Shown here: positions 45,184 through 54,285 of the stretch, in pieces
How the letters are laid out: the number at the start of each line of letters is the position of its first letter
Position numbering within the stretch: position 1 is the stretch's first letter
Source: Nocardia acidivorans NBRC 108247
Lineage (GTDB): Bacteria > Actinomycetota > Actinomycetes > Mycobacteriales > Mycobacteriaceae
DNA: 64,000 nt
NCBI RefSeq assembly: GCF_001625085.1
Contig: NZ_BDAW01000022.1
Coordinates: 62,001 to 126,000, forward strand
Reading direction: 5' to 3'
Program-made: the position numbers and the translations under genes
The notes under the pieces: generated by a model
Databases searched by the model: none
Told to the model about the DNA's origin: nothing
The model's input: the letters and a program-made list of their open reading frames with translations, nothing else

Positions 45184-45615
45184 ATGCGGCGCACACCGTT
45201 TACAACACTCGTGACGACACTCCCCGAGGATCTGAAGAGTCATATCGACAAGTCGAACGTCTTTGCCACGGTGGCGACGCTCGGCAAGGACGGACAACCC
45301 CATCTCACCGTGGTATGGCTCATTCGTGAAGGCGACGAACTGGTCTTCTCCACCACGGTGACGCGTCAGATGTACCGCAACCTGGCTCGTGACCCGCGCG
45401 CGACGGTCATGATCAACCCGCCGGAGAACCCGTACGTCTACGCCGAGATCCGGGGCACGGTGGCCTTCGAACCCGATCCGGAGCGCGCGCTGCCGAACCG
45501 GATCTCGCATAAGTTCACCGGTAAGCCCTACGCCGAATTCAATCCCGCCTCGGTCAATGATTCCGAGCGAGTGATCGTGCGCATCACTCCCGCCAAGGTC
45601 ATGAGCCGCATCTGA
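45184..45615 (+). CDS. PPOX-class F420-dependent oxidoreductase
   Basis: A split-barrel flavin/F420-binding protein of 143 residues from ATG 45184, or 134 from GTG 45211. KSNVFATVATLGKDGQPHLT, VVWLIREGDELVFSTTVTRQ and RATVMINPPENPYVYAEIRG are the family blocks. Such enzymes reduce small molecules with F420H2 in mycolata; the substrate is unknown. It is divergent from the secreted esterase gene. Confidence 0.9.
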   Translation: MRRTPFTTLVTTLPEDLKSHIDKSNVFATVATLGKDGQPHLTVVWLIREGDELVFSTTVTRQMYRNLARDPRATVMINPPENPYVYAEIRGTVAFEPDPERALPNRISHKFTGKPYAEFNPASVNDSERVIVRITPAKVMSRI

Positions 45616-45747
45616 CACCGGTGCGCGAGGCGCTCGTTACCGGCACCACCCCGGCGGTGAACGGGCCGCGGTGCGGTCTGTAACGGTTGCCGTGCGAAGG
45701 CCGGGCGATTGTCGGGTTCGTCCGGCCACGCCGTAGGCTCAATCCTT

Positions 45748-47019
45748 GTGCCACACACGTCAGCCGCATCCGATGAACAGCCCGCCGGGGATCCGAACTA
45801 CCTGGTCGGGCTCGATTTGAACGGCCGCCGCGTCGTTGTCGTCGGCGGCGGGACCGTCGCGCAGCGACGGCTCGGACTGCTCATCGCCTCCGGCGCCGAC
45901 GTACATGTGATCAGCCGCGAGGCCACCCCGGCCGTGGAGGGTATGGCCACCTCCGGGCAGATCACCCTGGAGCTTCGGGGGTACGCCGACGGCGATCTCG
46001 ACGGCGCGTGGTACGCCATGACCTGCACCGATGAACCCGAAACCAATGCCGCCGTGGTCGAAGAGGCCACCCGCAGGCGGATCTTCTGCGTCCGCGCCGA
46101 CAATGCCCGGCTCGGCACCGCCGTCACCCCCGCCACCGCGCGCTACGACGGTATGAGCCTGGGCGTGCTCGCGGGCGGTCAGCACCGGCGTTCGGCCGCG
46201 GTGCGCAACGCCCTGCTCGAGGCGCTGCAATCCGGTGTGGTGACCGATGATTCGGCCCCCGTCACCCCCGGCGTCGCGCTGGTCGGCGGCGGTCCCGGCG
46301 ACCCCGATCTGATCACCGTGCGCGGCCGTCGACTGCTGGCCCGCGCGAATCTCGTTGTCGCGGACCGGCTCGCGCCGCCCGAGCTGCTGGCCGAACTCGG
46401 TCCGGAGGTCGAGGTGGTGGACGCGGCCAAGATTCCGTACGGCCGGGCCATGGCGCAGGAGGCCATCAATACCGCGCTCATCGAGGGCGCGAAGGCGGGC
46501 AAGTTCGTGGTCCGCCTCAAGGGCGGCGACCCGTACGTCTTCGGCCGCGGTTACGAGGAGCTCGAAGCCTGCGTCGACGCCGGTATCCCGGTGACGGTCG
46601 TGCCCGGTGTCACCAGTGCCATCTCGGTGCCCGCGCTGGCCGGAATCCCGGTCACCCATCGCGGTGTCACCCATGAATTCGTCGTGGTCAGCGGGCATAT
46701 CGCCCCGGATCATCCGGATTCGCTGGTCGATTGGCCCGCACTGGCGAAACTGCGCGGCACCCTCGTTCTGCTGATGGCCGTCGAGCGCATCGACAAGTTC
46801 GCCGCCGCTCTGCTCGCCGGCGGCCGCGCCGCGGACACCCCGGTCACCATCGTCCAGGAGGGCAGCCTGCGCACCCAGCGCATTGTCCGCGCCGACCTCT
46901 CGACCGTCGCCGATCGTGTTCGCGCCGAAGGCATTCGCCCCCCGGCCATCATCGTCATCGGCCCGACGGCCGGTTTCACCGCCGGAGCCCCGGAGAACAC
47001 CGCCGCCGAAGCGCACTGA
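45748..47019 (+). CDS. cysG: Siroheme synthase / uroporphyrinogen-III C-methyltransferase
   Basis: The GTG at 45748 gives 423 residues. The N-terminal precorrin-2 dehydrogenase part has NGRRVVVVGGGTVAQRRLGL. The C-terminal SUMT domain has VALVGGGPGDPDLITVRGRR, VVRLKGGDPYVFGRG and VTVVPGVTSAISVPALAGIP. It makes precorrin-2 and sirohydrochlorin, feeding both sirohaem and cobalamin. In M. tuberculosis the equivalent Rv2847c lies directly between cobB and efpA; here five other genes separate it from the cob genes while efpA still follows. Confidence 0.93.
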   Translation: MPHTSAASDEQPAGDPNYLVGLDLNGRRVVVVGGGTVAQRRLGLLIASGADVHVISREATPAVEGMATSGQITLELRGYADGDLDGAWYAMTCTDEPETNAAVVEEATRRRIFCVRADNARLGTAVTPATARYDGMSLGVLAGGQHRRSAAVRNALLEALQSGVVTDDSAPVTPGVALVGGGPGDPDLITVRGRRLLARANLVVADRLAPPELLAELGPEVEVVDAAKIPYGRAMAQEAINTALIEGAKAGKFVVRLKGGDPYVFGRGYEELEACVDAGIPVTVVPGVTSAISVPALAGIPVTHRGVTHEFVVVSGHIAPDHPDSLVDWPALAKLRGTLVLLMAVERIDKFAAALLAGGRAADTPVTIVQEGSLRTQRIVRADLSTVADRVRAEGIRPPAIIVIGPTAGFTAGAPENTAAEAH

Positions 47020-47050
47020 CACCATGTGCGGGGCTGGATCTTTCGCCCCC

Positions 47051-47142
47051 CGCCACACCGGCATGCTTTCGGCCGGGATCCACACCGGCAATGTTCCAGC
47101 GGTTTTCAATGGATCCCGGCCAAAACCGCGCCGGGATGACGG
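47051..47142. repeat. Palindromic repeat element (copy 5)
   Basis: Left arm CACCGGCATGCTTTCGGCCG plus GGATCCAC, centre about 25 bp, right arm TGGATCCCGGCCAAAACCGC then GCCGGGATGACGG. It lies between cysG and efpA. Confidence 0.78.
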
Positions 47143-47223
47143 GGTGGGTGGCACCGCTATCACGGCGTCCTTCGCGCGAAGCTCACCCGGTTGGGTGTGG
47201 CGGGTATCCATTACAGTGTCGGG

Positions 47224-48708
47224 GTGCTCGATAATCCCGCTGCGACGATGCAGTATCCGGTGACCAAGCGGGCGTTCGGCCTCGCGATTCTCGTATTGAG
47301 CGGGCTACAGCTGATGGTGGTGCTCGACGGCACCGTCATGATTCTGGCGCTACCGCGACTACAGGAGCAGCTCGGTCTGTCCAGCGCGGGCAGTGCCTGG
47401 ACGGTGACCGCCTACGGTCTGCCCTTCGCCGGGCTCATGCTGCTCGGCGGCCGGCTCGGCGACTCCTTCGGTCGCAAGCGCATGCTGATTCTGGGCGTCG
47501 CCCTGTTCACGGTGGCCTCCGCGCTGTGCGGCAGCGCGCAGAACGAAGCCTGGCTGATCGCCGCCCGCGCCCTGCAGGGCACCGGCGCCGCGATCGCCGC
47601 GCCGACCGCGTTCGCGCTGGTGGCCAGCACCTATGCGCCGGGACCGGCGCGCAATCAGGCCATTGCCATTTTCGGATCCATGGTCGGCATCGGCTCGGTC
47701 GGCGGTCTGGTGATCGGCGGTGCGCTGACCCAGTTGGATTGGCGCTGGATCTTCTGGATCAATGTGCCGATCGGCATTCTCATCGTCATCGGCGCCATCA
47801 ATGAACTGCGTGATACCGCGCACCAGCGCATCTCGCTCGATATCCGAGGGGCGGTACTGGGCACGCTCGCGTGCGTGGCCATTGTGTTCGGCGCGACCGA
47901 AGGTCCCGAAATGGGTTGGGACAGCCCGATTATCCTGGGTTCGGTGATCGGCGGACTCGTTCTGCTGATCGTCTTCATCTTCGCCGAGCGCAATGTGGCC
48001 AATCCGCTGCTGCCGTGGTCGCTGTTCGACAGCCGCGATCGTGTCATCACCTTCATCGCCATCTTCCTGACCTCCGGCGTACTGGGCGCGACGACCTTCT
48101 TCGTGGCGCAGTTCCTGCAGAATGTGCTCGGCTACAGCCCGCTCATGGCGGGTCTGGCCAGCATTCCGTTCACCCTCGGCGCGGGCGTCGGCACCGCCGT
48201 GGCCTCCAAGGCCGCGCAGTATGTGGCCCCGCGCTGGCTGCTGTTCGCCGCCGCCCTGGTGCTGGCGGGCGGACTGTACTTCGGCTCCACCATCGACGGT
48301 TCGGTCGAATACTTCCCGACCCTGCTGCTCCTGCTGTGCGTGGTGGGCTTCTGCGTCGGCACCGCGATCGTGATCCTGCCGCTGTGCGTGCTGGTCGGGG
48401 TGGATATGGCGCATATCGGACCGCTGTCGGCGGTCGGCCAGATGTTCATGAATATGGGCACCCCGTTCGCGGTCGGCGTGCTGAGCCCGGTCGCGCTGTC
48501 GCGGACGCTGTCCCTGGGTGGGTCCACCGAGAAGGTCACCGAAATGAGCCCGCTCGAAATCGAGGCGCTCGGCAGCGGTTACACCCTGGTGCTCCTGGTC
48601 TGCGCGATCGGCACCGCGGTGCTCGGCATTCTCGCGCTCACCCTGCGCTACACCCCCGCCCAGTTGCAGCAGGCCCAGCACGCGCAGGACGAGGCGCAGA
48701 AGTCCTAG
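47224..48708 (+). CDS. efpA: EfpA-family MFS exporter (DHA2, 14 helices)
   Basis: From GTG 47224 the product has 494 residues. It has the MFS-A motif LLGGRLGDSFGRKRML and a DHA2-type first helix ending MVVLDGTVMILALPRL. Motif C-like glycine-rich GIGSVGGLVIGGALTQLDWR follows. About 14 helices run to a C-terminal LRYTPAQLQQAQHAQ, very like EfpA. EfpA is a drug/lipid efflux pump. Position right after cysG matches M. tuberculosis Rv2846c-Rv2847c, which supports the symbol. Its stop overlaps the minus-strand remnant below. Confidence 0.85.
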   Translation: MLDNPAATMQYPVTKRAFGLAILVLSGLQLMVVLDGTVMILALPRLQEQLGLSSAGSAWTVTAYGLPFAGLMLLGGRLGDSFGRKRMLILGVALFTVASALCGSAQNEAWLIAARALQGTGAAIAAPTAFALVASTYAPGPARNQAIAIFGSMVGIGSVGGLVIGGALTQLDWRWIFWINVPIGILIVIGAINELRDTAHQRISLDIRGAVLGTLACVAIVFGATEGPEMGWDSPIILGSVIGGLVLLIVFIFAERNVANPLLPWSLFDSRDRVITFIAIFLTSGVLGATTFFVAQFLQNVLGYSPLMAGLASIPFTLGAGVGTAVASKAAQYVAPRWLLFAAALVLAGGLYFGSTIDGSVEYFPTLLLLLCVVGFCVGTAIVILPLCVLVGVDMAHIGPLSAVGQMFMNMGTPFAVGVLSPVALSRTLSLGGSTEKVTEMSPLEIEALGSGYTLVLLVCAIGTAVLGILALTLRYTPAQLQQAQHAQDEAQKS

Positions 48709-48915
48709 GGAACGCGCGTCACCGCGATCGCCGATTCGCTCAGGCTGCCGAGATGAGCATGCCGCCCTTTTCGGCGACCGCGGTCACCATGGCGTAGTCG
48801 GCGCCCCCGCGTGGTGCCAGAGTGTGAGCAGTCGCCCGTCCGCGCCGATCACCACGTCTTCCGGTCCCCTGTCGGGTAATTCGAGCAATCGCTGGGCGGG
48901 CATCTCCGGACTGCT
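48705..48915 (-). pseudogene. SMP-30/strictosidine-synthase-like remnant
   Basis: The minus strand reads MPAQRLLELPDRGPEDVVIG (the usual first blade). After only a few codons the end of the family appears (YAMVTAVAEKGGML), then in another frame HLGSLSESAIAV. The central 200 or so residues are deleted and a frameshift follows, so it is dead. It is tail-to-tail with efpA, sharing three bases. Confidence 0.7.
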
Positions 48916-48924
48916 CCGGATATC

Positions 48925-49095
48925 ACGGGCACGGGGCGTGGCATGCGGCGGCTTCCACCGGCGAGGCCGCCCGCGAGGTGGGGGAGGACCTGGTCCGCCG
49001 CTACCGCAACCGCACCGGCGCTATCAGACCGTCGAACACCTGGCCACCATGCTCGCGGTCATCGACGACCTCGCCGCCGATGCTGGGTGTCGCCC
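48925..49095 (+). pseudogene. HD-domain phosphohydrolase-like remnant
   Basis: Plus-strand codons give AWHAAASTGEAAREVGEDLV then RRYRN, and after a one-base loss NPHRRYQTVEHLATMLAVID and DLAADA. This is the N-terminal part of a small HD-superfamily phosphohydrolase family (RYxxPHRxYHTLEHL). The HD residues further on are missing. Together with the SMP-30 remnant it marks an old deletion between efpA and the aminotransferase gene. Confidence 0.6.
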
Positions 49096-49158
49096 GCGCA
49101 GACGACCGCCGCCCGGTCCAAGGTGGGATCGGGCGGCGGATGTGGCGAATCGGTTGGG

Positions 49159-50541
49159 TCAGAGCAGCTTCCAGGCGCTGGACAGCGCGCCGCGGACGAT
49201 CTGCTCGATCTCCTGGAATTGCTGCGGTCCGCAGATCAGCGGCGGAGAGAACTGGATGACCGGTTCGGCGCGGTCGTCGGCGCGGCAGTAGAGGCCGTTG
49301 GCGAACAGTTCGCGAGAGACGTGGTTGCGCAGGATGCGGGTGGATTCCTCATCGGTGAAGCGCTCACGAGTGTTCTTGTCCTTGACCAGTTCGACGGCCC
49401 AGAAGAAGCCCGCGCCCCGGACCTCACCGACGATCGGGAGGTCGTTCAGCTTGGAAAGCGTTGTGCGGAAGGCGTCTTCATTGTCGAGCACATGCTGATA
49501 GATGCCCTCGTTCTCGAGAATATCGAGATTCGCCAGCGCCACCGCGCAGGACACCGGATGCCCGCCATAGGTGGAGCCGTGCATGAACATGCTCTCGGTG
49601 CGCTGGAACGGCTCCATGATCCGATCGCTGATCATTACCGCGCCCAGCGGCGCGTAGCCGGAGGTGAGCCCCTTGGCGGTGGTGATCATATCCGGCTGAT
49701 AGCCGAAACGCTGTGCGCCGAAAGCGGTTCCGAGTCGCCCGAACGCGCAGATCACCTCATCGGAGATGAGCAGCACATCATGGCGATCACAGATCTCGCG
49801 CACGCGCTGGAAGTATCCGGGCGGCGGGACGAAACAGCCGCCGGTGTTCTGCACCGGTTCCAGGAAGACCGCGGCCACGGTCTCCGGGCCCTCCATGAGA
49901 ATGGCTTCCTCGATGCGGTCCGCCGCCCACAGCCCGTAGGCGTCGTAGTCGTCGGTGTGCTCGGTGGCCCGGTAGAAATTCGTATTCGGCACCCGAATCG
50001 TGCTGGGTACCAGGGGCTCGAAAGGTGCTTTGGCGCCGGGGATTCCGGTGATCGACAGCGCGCCCAGCGAGGTGCCGTGATACGCCATGGAGCGGCTGAT
50101 CGCCTTGTGCTTGGTCGGCTTGCCGATCACCTTGAAGTACTGCCGCGCGAGTTTCCACGCGGTCTCGACGGATTCGCCACCGCTGACGGTGAAGAACACG
50201 CGATTGAGATCGCCCGGTGCGGAGGCCGCGAGCCGGTCGGCCAATTCCAGGGCGGGGGGATGGGCGTAACCCCAAATCGGGAAGTACGGCAGCGTCCGCA
50301 TCTGCCGGGCCGCGGCCTCGGCGAGTTCCTCGCGTCCGTGGCCGACCTGCACCGCGAAGAGTCCGGCCAGCCCGTCCAGGTACCGCTTGCCCTTGTCGTC
50401 ATAGAGGTATGCACCTTCACCCCGGACGATGACCGGGGTGTCGGCCTCATCCTGTCCGTTGTGGCTGGCGAAGTGCATCCAGAGATGGTCACGGACGATG
50501 CGGGCGGCATCGGCGTGGACGGGCTCGGCCGTGGCGGTCAT
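49159..50541 (-). CDS. Class III aminotransferase (polyamine/omega-amino acid type)
   Basis: A 460-residue PLP enzyme. The PLP Lys is in MITTAKGLTSGYAPLG and the preceding Asp in LLISDEVICAFGRLGTAFG. The N-terminal block is RYLDGLAGLFAVQVGHGREE. It resembles the aspartate-aminotransferase-family enzymes that transaminate putrescine, omega-amino acids or similar to 2-oxoacids. An Lrp/AsnC gene lies immediately upstream, and a polyamine transporter and aldehyde dehydrogenases are nearby. The start ATG 50541 follows a promoter with TTGTTACAA. Confidence 0.9.
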   Translation of the reverse strand: MTATAEPVHADAARIVRDHLWMHFASHNGQDEADTPVIVRGEGAYLYDDKGKRYLDGLAGLFAVQVGHGREELAEAAARQMRTLPYFPIWGYAHPPALELADRLAASAPGDLNRVFFTVSGGESVETAWKLARQYFKVIGKPTKHKAISRSMAYHGTSLGALSITGIPGAKAPFEPLVPSTIRVPNTNFYRATEHTDDYDAYGLWAADRIEEAILMEGPETVAAVFLEPVQNTGGCFVPPPGYFQRVREICDRHDVLLISDEVICAFGRLGTAFGAQRFGYQPDMITTAKGLTSGYAPLGAVMISDRIMEPFQRTESMFMHGSTYGGHPVSCAVALANLDILENEGIYQHVLDNEDAFRTTLSKLNDLPIVGEVRGAGFFWAVELVKDKNTRERFTDEESTRILRNHVSRELFANGLYCRADDRAEPVIQFSPPLICGPQQFQEIEQIVRGALSSAWKLL

Positions 50542-50595
50542 GGTGGGACTCCTCGAAGTCTTGTATTACTTCGGTTATCCCACATTCGAGCCAGT

Positions 50596-50650
50596 TCAGC
50601 AACCGATTTCGTTGTTACAACATTGTCAGCTTCGGATTTCGTTGCCGATT
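50596..50650 (-). promoter_or_regulatory. A/T-rich candidate Lrp/AsnC control region
   Basis: The gap between the Lrp gene and the aminotransferase start has CGATTTCGTTGTTACAAC and a second GATTTCGTTGCCGATTT. The palindromic 9-mer TTGTTACAA (50612-50620) recurs 46 bp or more upstream of the polyamine-binding-protein gene (60352-60360). It is a likely operator for the adjacent Lrp-type regulator, by position. Confidence 0.5.
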
Positions 50651-51126
50651 TAGCGCGTGCCCCACTTGTAGGTCTGCTTGTTCAATTTCAGATAGACCAT
50701 GATCTCCGCATGCCGCACGTCCGCCAGTGCCCGAATCCGATTGGAGACCAGATCGAGCAGGGCTTCGTCATCCGGGCAGACCGCCTCGCAGAGGATGTCG
50801 TAGCGCCCCGCGCACACCACCACGTAGTTGATCTCGTCGATGGTGGAGAGCGCATCGGCCACCGCCTGCACCGGACCGTCCACCGTGATGGCGATCATGG
50901 CCTGCCGGAACAGCCCGACCTGCAACGGGTCGGTGACCGCGACAATCTGGATGACGCCCGCATCGGAGAGCTTCTGCACCCGCTGCCGCACCGCGGCCTC
51001 GGACAGCCCCACCGCCTTGCCGATGGTCGCGTAAGCGCGCCGTCCGTCTTCCTGCAGCTGGGCGATGATCCGCTTGGAGATGTCATCGAGCGCCGGGTTG
51101 GTCCGGCTGGTGGTCAGATCGCTCAC
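50650..51126 (-). CDS. Lrp/AsnC-family transcriptional regulator
   Basis: The GTG at 51126 has GGAAGG eight bases upstream and gives 158 residues; ATG 51135 is the alternative. The helix-turn-helix is ATIGKAVGLSEAAVRQRVQK, and the C-terminal RAM domain includes YVVVCAGRYDILCEAVCPDD. Members respond to amino acids. It is followed by the class III aminotransferase, so local control of amine or amino-acid catabolism is likely. It is divergent from the metallophosphoesterase gene. Confidence 0.93.
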   Translation of the reverse strand: MSDLTTSRTNPALDDISKRIIAQLQEDGRRAYATIGKAVGLSEAAVRQRVQKLSDAGVIQIVAVTDPLQVGLFRQAMIAITVDGPVQAVADALSTIDEINYVVVCAGRYDILCEAVCPDDEALLDLVSNRIRALADVRHAEIMVYLKLNKQTYKWGTR

Positions 51127-51250
51127 CCCCGCCATCCTTCCCGACCCGGTGTCCTCCGGCCAATCGTGTTGCGCGGCGGCGCGTCGCGACCGTTCTCGCC
51201 GACCAGCCACTACTGCCCGGTACGGGTACTCTCGGTCCGGGGGGTTGACG

Positions 51251-52421
51251 GTGCTGTATATCGATCAGCGCCCATGGCTTCATGAGGACGTACTGCTGTT
51301 GAACAGGATTCCCCGCCTGGCTCTGATGCTGGTGATTCCGGCGCTGCTCTTCCTCGTCCCGTGGTGGGTGCTGGTGTTCACCACCACCTCCGGTGCGGTG
51401 TGCTGGGCATTGTCGGCGCTTTTCGTACTCGGCTATATCGGCCTGCCCGCCGCCATGTTCACCGGTCACGGCCCGCGGCAATCGGATACGGCCGCCCTGG
51501 TCGGCGATACCGCCCTCGGTGTGATGTGGGTGCTGTTCAGCTGGTCGGTCATCGGCGCGGTGGTCCGCACCGCCCTGATCCTGGCCGGTGTGGACGATCC
51601 GGCCCGCTCCCGCGTCGTAGCCCTTGGCGTCCTTGCGATTTCGGCCGCGCTGTCGATCTGGGGGATCTATGAAGCCAGGCGCATCCCGAGGGTGAAGACC
51701 GTGGAGGTCACCATCCCGAAGCTGGCCCCCGGCCTCGACGGCCTACGGATCGTCGTGATCACCGATACGCACTACGCCGCCACCGACCGCCTCCGCTGGT
51801 CCGAGCGTGTGGTCGAGATCATCAATGACTTGCGCCCCGATATCGCCTGCCACGCGGGCGATCTGGCGGACGGCTCGGTGGCCGCGCGGCGCGCCCAGGT
51901 GGACCCCCTGGGCAAGGTCCAAGCCGAATTCGGCCGCTTCTACATCACCGGCAACCACGAATACTTCGGCGACGCCCCCGGCTGGATCGAACATATGGAA
52001 GGTCTCGGCTGGCAGCCCCTGCGCAATCAGCACCGGATCATCGACCGGGACGAGGACCGCCTCGTCATGGCGGGCATCGACGACCCCACCGGCGCCGCCC
52101 TGCCCGGCCACGGCCCCGACCTTCCCGCCGCACTGGCGGGCGCGGACCCCGAGCTGCCGGTGATCCTGCTGGCCCACCAACCCAAACAAATCACCGACGC
52201 GGTGGAAGGCGGTGTGGCCCTGCAAATCTCAGGTCACACCCACGGCGGCCAAATCTGGCCCTTTCCGCTATCTGGTCCGGCTCGACCAGCCCGTCGTAGC
52301 GGGCCTGAGCCGCCACGGTGACACCCAGCTCTACACCAGCCGAGGCACCGGTTTCTGGGGCCCCCAACTCCGAGTCTTCGCCCCCAGCGAAATCACCCTC
52401 CTGGTCCTGCGCACCCCGTGA
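51251..52421 (+). pseudogene. Membrane-anchored metallophosphoesterase with a frameshift near its end
   Basis: From GTG 51251 an N-terminal part with four membrane helices precedes a calcineurin-like phosphoesterase domain. Its motifs are VVITDTHYA, HAGDLADG, ITGNHEYFGDA, LAHQP and SGHTHGGQIWPF. Directly after IWP the frame has an extra base in a CCCTTTCC run (52258-52265). The normal family end (FRYLVRLDQPVVAGLSRHGD, GTGFWGPQLRVFAPSEI) follows in another frame to 52421. Read as it stands, the protein stops at 52321 with a basic tail. All metal ligands precede the shift, so it might still work, or this is a sequence error. Confidence 0.85.
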
Positions 52422-52815
52422 CCCCAACCTACGTGCATGTACTCACGCGGGTGCCCACTCGACATTCACCAGCGCCAGTACATGCACGTCGGAACCGCGA
52501 GCGAGCGCAGCCACCGAGGGCTGTCGAGCTGTAATCGGCGTGGCATCATCGCGCTGGGTGAATACCTGCCCCGTTTTCGGTTCTTTCTCGACGACCTCAC
52601 CGCACCCGAAGTGCCCGCCCTCAGCGCACCGCGTGCCCGTATTGGCTGGTGCCTGGGGTATGGATCAGCGGACCGCGCTGCCGTTGAGCCTGGCCGTCTT
52701 CGATCGGATCGCATCGAAAATCACGCTGATGCTTCCGAATTCAGACATCTATCCGAGGGAAGCGGCTGCTGTGGGCGCGTTGAAATTCGAGTCTTCGAAG
52801 GGTAGGCGTGGGGGT
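52422..52815. other. Non-coding-looking gap
   Basis: Between the phosphoesterase and the convergent MocR gene. Open frames exist on both strands but none resembles a known protein or has a credible start. No hairpin or repeat was recognised. Confidence 0.4.
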
Positions 52816-54222
52816 TCAAACGCTGAGTTGTGGTGCAGGGGTGAGGGGGGCAGGGGGAGGGTCGTAGCTGTTCCATGCGGTGGCCAGTCTGGTCGCGGCT
52901 TCCCTGAGTTCCGCGGGGGTGGCTACGAAGCTGATGCGGATCATGTCGGTACTGGCGTTCTGGGCGTCCAGGCCGTTTCCGGGGAGGATGGCTACTCGGT
53001 GGCGGAGGGCGCGTTGGGCGAAGGAGGTGCCGTCGCCGTACGGGAGGCGGATCCAGAGGGTTTGGCCGCCAGGGGCGGGCGGCACCTCCCAGGAGGGGAG
53101 GCGGGTGGCTAGTTCGGAGCGGAGTACATCGTGGGATTGCTTGCGCTCCAGGGTGATTCGTTCGCAGAGGGTGTCCAGTTCGGGAAGTAGCTCGACGGCT
53201 GCGAGTTGCGCCGGGATATTGCCGCCCAGATCGTGTACCGCGCGGAGCCTGCTCAGGCGGGCGACTGTCGAGGCGGGGGCTCGCACCCAGCCGAGGCGCA
53301 GGCCGCCCCAGGCGACTTTGCTCAGCGAGCCGATGGAGATCACCGAATTTCCGTATGCGGCAAGTGGTTCGGGCGCGGTGATGCCGGGGAACATCAGGTC
53401 GGACAGCACCTCGTCGTCGATGAGCGGGACCTGTGCCGCTGCGGCGGATTCCACCAGTCGACGGCGAGCGAGGTCGGAAAGCACCGTGCCCGTGGGGTTG
53501 TGGCAGGTGGCGACGACGTAGGCCAATGCCGCGTCGGTCACCTTGCCGAGCCCGAGGGGTCTGCCTTCGGGGATGGCCGCCGCCTCGCGGAATGCTTCGA
53601 GTGCGCCGGGGTAGGTCGGCGACTCGACCAACACTCGATCCCCGGGTCGAAGGAACGCGCGCGCCAGGAGTGACAGGGCCTGTTGACCACCGCCGGTGAC
53701 GAGGATCTGCCCGGGCTCGGTCGGTATCCCGCGCCGGGCGTATCGATCGGCGATCGCGGTGCGCAACTCCATGATTCCCATCGGGTGGTATCCGATATCC
53801 GCCGATAGCGCGCCGAGTCGCCGCCCCATGCGAAGGTACGCCTCGACCACTTCGTACGGTGGCTGGTTCGGTGCGGCGCACGCCAGCGCGATGACATCGG
53901 CCTCCGGCTCCAGCAGTTGCAGAAAAGCCGGTGCACCGGTCGTAGCGGGGCGTGCGATCGCGGGTTCGCCCGCCACCCGCGTCCCGCTGCCCTGCCGCCG
54001 CACCACTCGCTCCTGCGCGCCGAGCAGGTCGTACGCGGCGACCACCGTATTGCGCCCCACCGCGAGCGTTTTCGCCAATCCGCGATCGGGCGGCAATCGC
54101 GTCCCGGCCGCGAGTTCCCCGTCCTCGATCAGCTCCCGCAGTCGGGTGGCGAGCAGTACATACAACGGCCCTCGTCCGGCCGACCACCGGCCGAGCCGAT
54201 CGGCGAGTTCAACTGGCTCCAT
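52816..54222 (-). CDS. MocR/PdxR-type regulator (GntR HTH fused to aminotransferase-like domain)
   Basis: The ATG at 54222 gives 468 residues. The N-terminal winged helix (LYVLLATRLRELIEDGELAA, LPPDRGLAKTLAVGRNTVVA) is followed by a fold-type I aminotransferase-like domain. That domain has QILVTGGGQQALSLLARAFL and the PLP Lys in ISIGSLSKVAWGGLRLGW. MocR proteins bind PLP or an adduct and act on a divergent gene. The divergent gene here encodes a cupin, and the 63-bp spacer holds an inverted repeat. It therefore most likely controls the cupin gene. Confidence 0.92.
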   Translation of the reverse strand: MEPVELADRLGRWSAGRGPLYVLLATRLRELIEDGELAAGTRLPPDRGLAKTLAVGRNTVVAAYDLLGAQERVVRRQGSGTRVAGEPAIARPATTGAPAFLQLLEPEADVIALACAAPNQPPYEVVEAYLRMGRRLGALSADIGYHPMGIMELRTAIADRYARRGIPTEPGQILVTGGGQQALSLLARAFLRPGDRVLVESPTYPGALEAFREAAAIPEGRPLGLGKVTDAALAYVVATCHNPTGTVLSDLARRRLVESAAAAQVPLIDDEVLSDLMFPGITAPEPLAAYGNSVISIGSLSKVAWGGLRLGWVRAPASTVARLSRLRAVHDLGGNIPAQLAAVELLPELDTLCERITLERKQSHDVLRSELATRLPSWEVPPAPGGQTLWIRLPYGDGTSFAQRALRHRVAILPGNGLDAQNASTDMIRISFVATPAELREAATRLATAWNSYDPPPAPLTPAPQLSV

Positions 54223-54229
54223 AAGGGAA

Positions 54230-54247
54230 CCAATTCTGTCACATTGG
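54230..54247. promoter_or_regulatory. Candidate MocR operator
   Basis: CCAAT (54230-54234) and ATTGG (54243-54247) form an inverted repeat in the short spacer between the divergent MocR and cupin genes. Confidence 0.45.
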
Positions 54248-54285
54248 CCCTGTCTTCGCCCGCCCGCCCACATCACGATGGACCC

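Noticed and set aside
48943..51285. 780-codon plus-strand frame opposite the aminotransferase and Lrp genes
   Set aside because: Shadow of two well-supported minus-strand genes; no motif or plausible start.
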